A DNA stretch of 64,000 bases, from assembly GCA_003105015.1 (NCBI GenBank), contig PQAF01000003.1, forward strand, positions 199,660 to 263,659. Direction: 5' to 3'. Numbering within the stretch: position 1 is the stretch's first letter; each line of letters starts with the position of its first letter. This document shows, piece by piece, positions 63,102 through 64,000 of the stretch. The notes under the pieces were generated by a model. The model searched no databases. It was given only the letters and a program-made list of their open reading frames with translations, and had not been told where the DNA came from. This DNA is from Rhodocyclales bacterium. GTDB lineage: Bacteria; Pseudomonadota; Gammaproteobacteria; Burkholderiales; Rhodocyclaceae. The position numbers and the translations under genes are program-made.

Positions 63102-63854
63102 GTGGCAGAAGACTGCATTCTCGAGACAAGAAACCTCGTCAAGGAATTCAAGGGTTTCATCGCCGTCAATGACGTCAGCCTGAAGGTCAGGCGCGGCCAC
63201 ATCCACGCCTTGATCGGCCCGAACGGGGCCGGCAAGACCACGGTCTTCAATCTGCTCACGAAGTTTCTCGGCCCGACGCGCGGCAGCATCCTCTTCAACG
63301 GACAGGACATCACGGCGGAACAGTCGGCGCAGATCGCCCGACGCGGCATCGTCCGCTCCTTCCAGATTTCTGCCGTCTTCCCGCACCTGACTGTCCTTGA
63401 GAACGTGCGCATCGCCCTGCAGCGGAAGCTTGGCACCTCCTTCCATTTCTGGCGCTCGGACAAGAGCCTGAACGGCCTGAACGGCCGTGCCATGGAACTG
63501 CTGGCGCAGGTCGGCCTGGAATCGTTTGCCGACATGGTCACCGTGGAACTGCCCTATGGCCGCAAGCGTGCATTGGAGATTGCCACGACGCTGGCGCTGG
63601 AGCCCGAGCTGATGCTGCTCGACGAGCCGACCCAGGGCATGGGCCACGAGGACGTCGACCTCGTCAAGCAGCTGATCAAGAAGGTCTCGGCCAACCGCAC
63701 GGTGCTGATGGTCGAGCACAACATGGGCGTGGTAGCCGACATCTCCGACACCATCACCGTGCTGGCGCGCGGCGCCGTGCTGGCGGAAGGCCCCTATGCC
63801 GAGGTGTCGAAGAACCCGGCGGTGATCGAAGCCTACATGGGCACGGCGCACTGA
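63102..63854 (+). CDS. ABC transporter ATP-binding protein (LivG family), GTG start
   Basis: GPNGAGKTTVFNLLTKFL; LLDEPTQGMGHEDVDLVKQLI. Confidence 0.9.
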   Translation: MAEDCILETRNLVKEFKGFIAVNDVSLKVRRGHIHALIGPNGAGKTTVFNLLTKFLGPTRGSILFNGQDITAEQSAQIARRGIVRSFQISAVFPHLTVLENVRIALQRKLGTSFHFWRSDKSLNGLNGRAMELLAQVGLESFADMVTVELPYGRKRALEIATTLALEPELMLLDEPTQGMGHEDVDLVKQLIKKVSANRTVLMVEHNMGVVADISDTITVLARGAVLAEGPYAEVSKNPAVIEAYMGTAH

Positions 63855-64000
63855 TGAGCGCGACGGAATATCTTCGCGTCACCGACCTGCACGCCTTTTA
63901 CGGCGAGTCGCACATCCTGCACGGCATGGACTTCCGCGTGAACCGCGGCGAGTGCGTGACCCTGCTCGGGCGCAACGGGGCGGGGCGCACGACTACGCTG
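63854..64000 (+). CDS. ABC transporter ATP-binding protein (LivF family), truncated by the window edge
   Basis: MSATEYLRVTDLHAFYGESHILHGMDFRVNRGECVTLLGRNGAGRTTTL. Confidence 0.88.
   Translation, partial: MSATEYLRVTDLHAFYGESHILHGMDFRVNRGECVTLLGRNGAGRTTTL

Overview
This 64 kb window is GC-rich, gene-dense chromosome, most likely from a betaproteobacterium of the Rhodocyclales/Azoarcus-Thauera type (inferred from gene content only). Recognisable content: tRNA-Val and gltX; mnmC; lysS-prfB (RF2 with its programmed +1 frameshift); recJ; lolC/E-lolD; comEC; a complete aerobic benzoyl-CoA (box) pathway with boxR, a DUF4863 gene and a benzoate-CoA ligase; a two-component system; a five-gene branched-chain-type ABC transporter; three toxin-antitoxin modules (hicAB, vapBC, brnTA); a four-gene 2-oxoacid:acceptor oxidoreductase/flavoprotein cluster; relA; divergent ppk and ppx; an mla-type lipid transporter; and a second acyl-CoA ligase/crotonase/ABC transporter cluster running off the right edge. 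The strongest unexplained signal is a dispersed ~24-bp motif, GCCGT-R-TCG-YRG-S-GACTGACTTTT. It occurs about 17 times clearly, plus 2 weaker copies, on both strands, both intergenically (often touching stop codons) and inside conserved genes, where it is mostly read in one frame as (A-V-S-x-)G-L-T-F/L. Two copies are inside comEC. It looks like a candidate DNA-uptake-sequence-like element or another genome-wide recognition word. Other notable signals are two 11-bp-phased TGAC operator arrays, a hicAB module inserted between a hydrolase gene and a degenerate copy of that gene's 3' end, and a ~100 bp palindromic repeat directly flanking relA on both sides. All calls come from reading the sequence; no searches were run.
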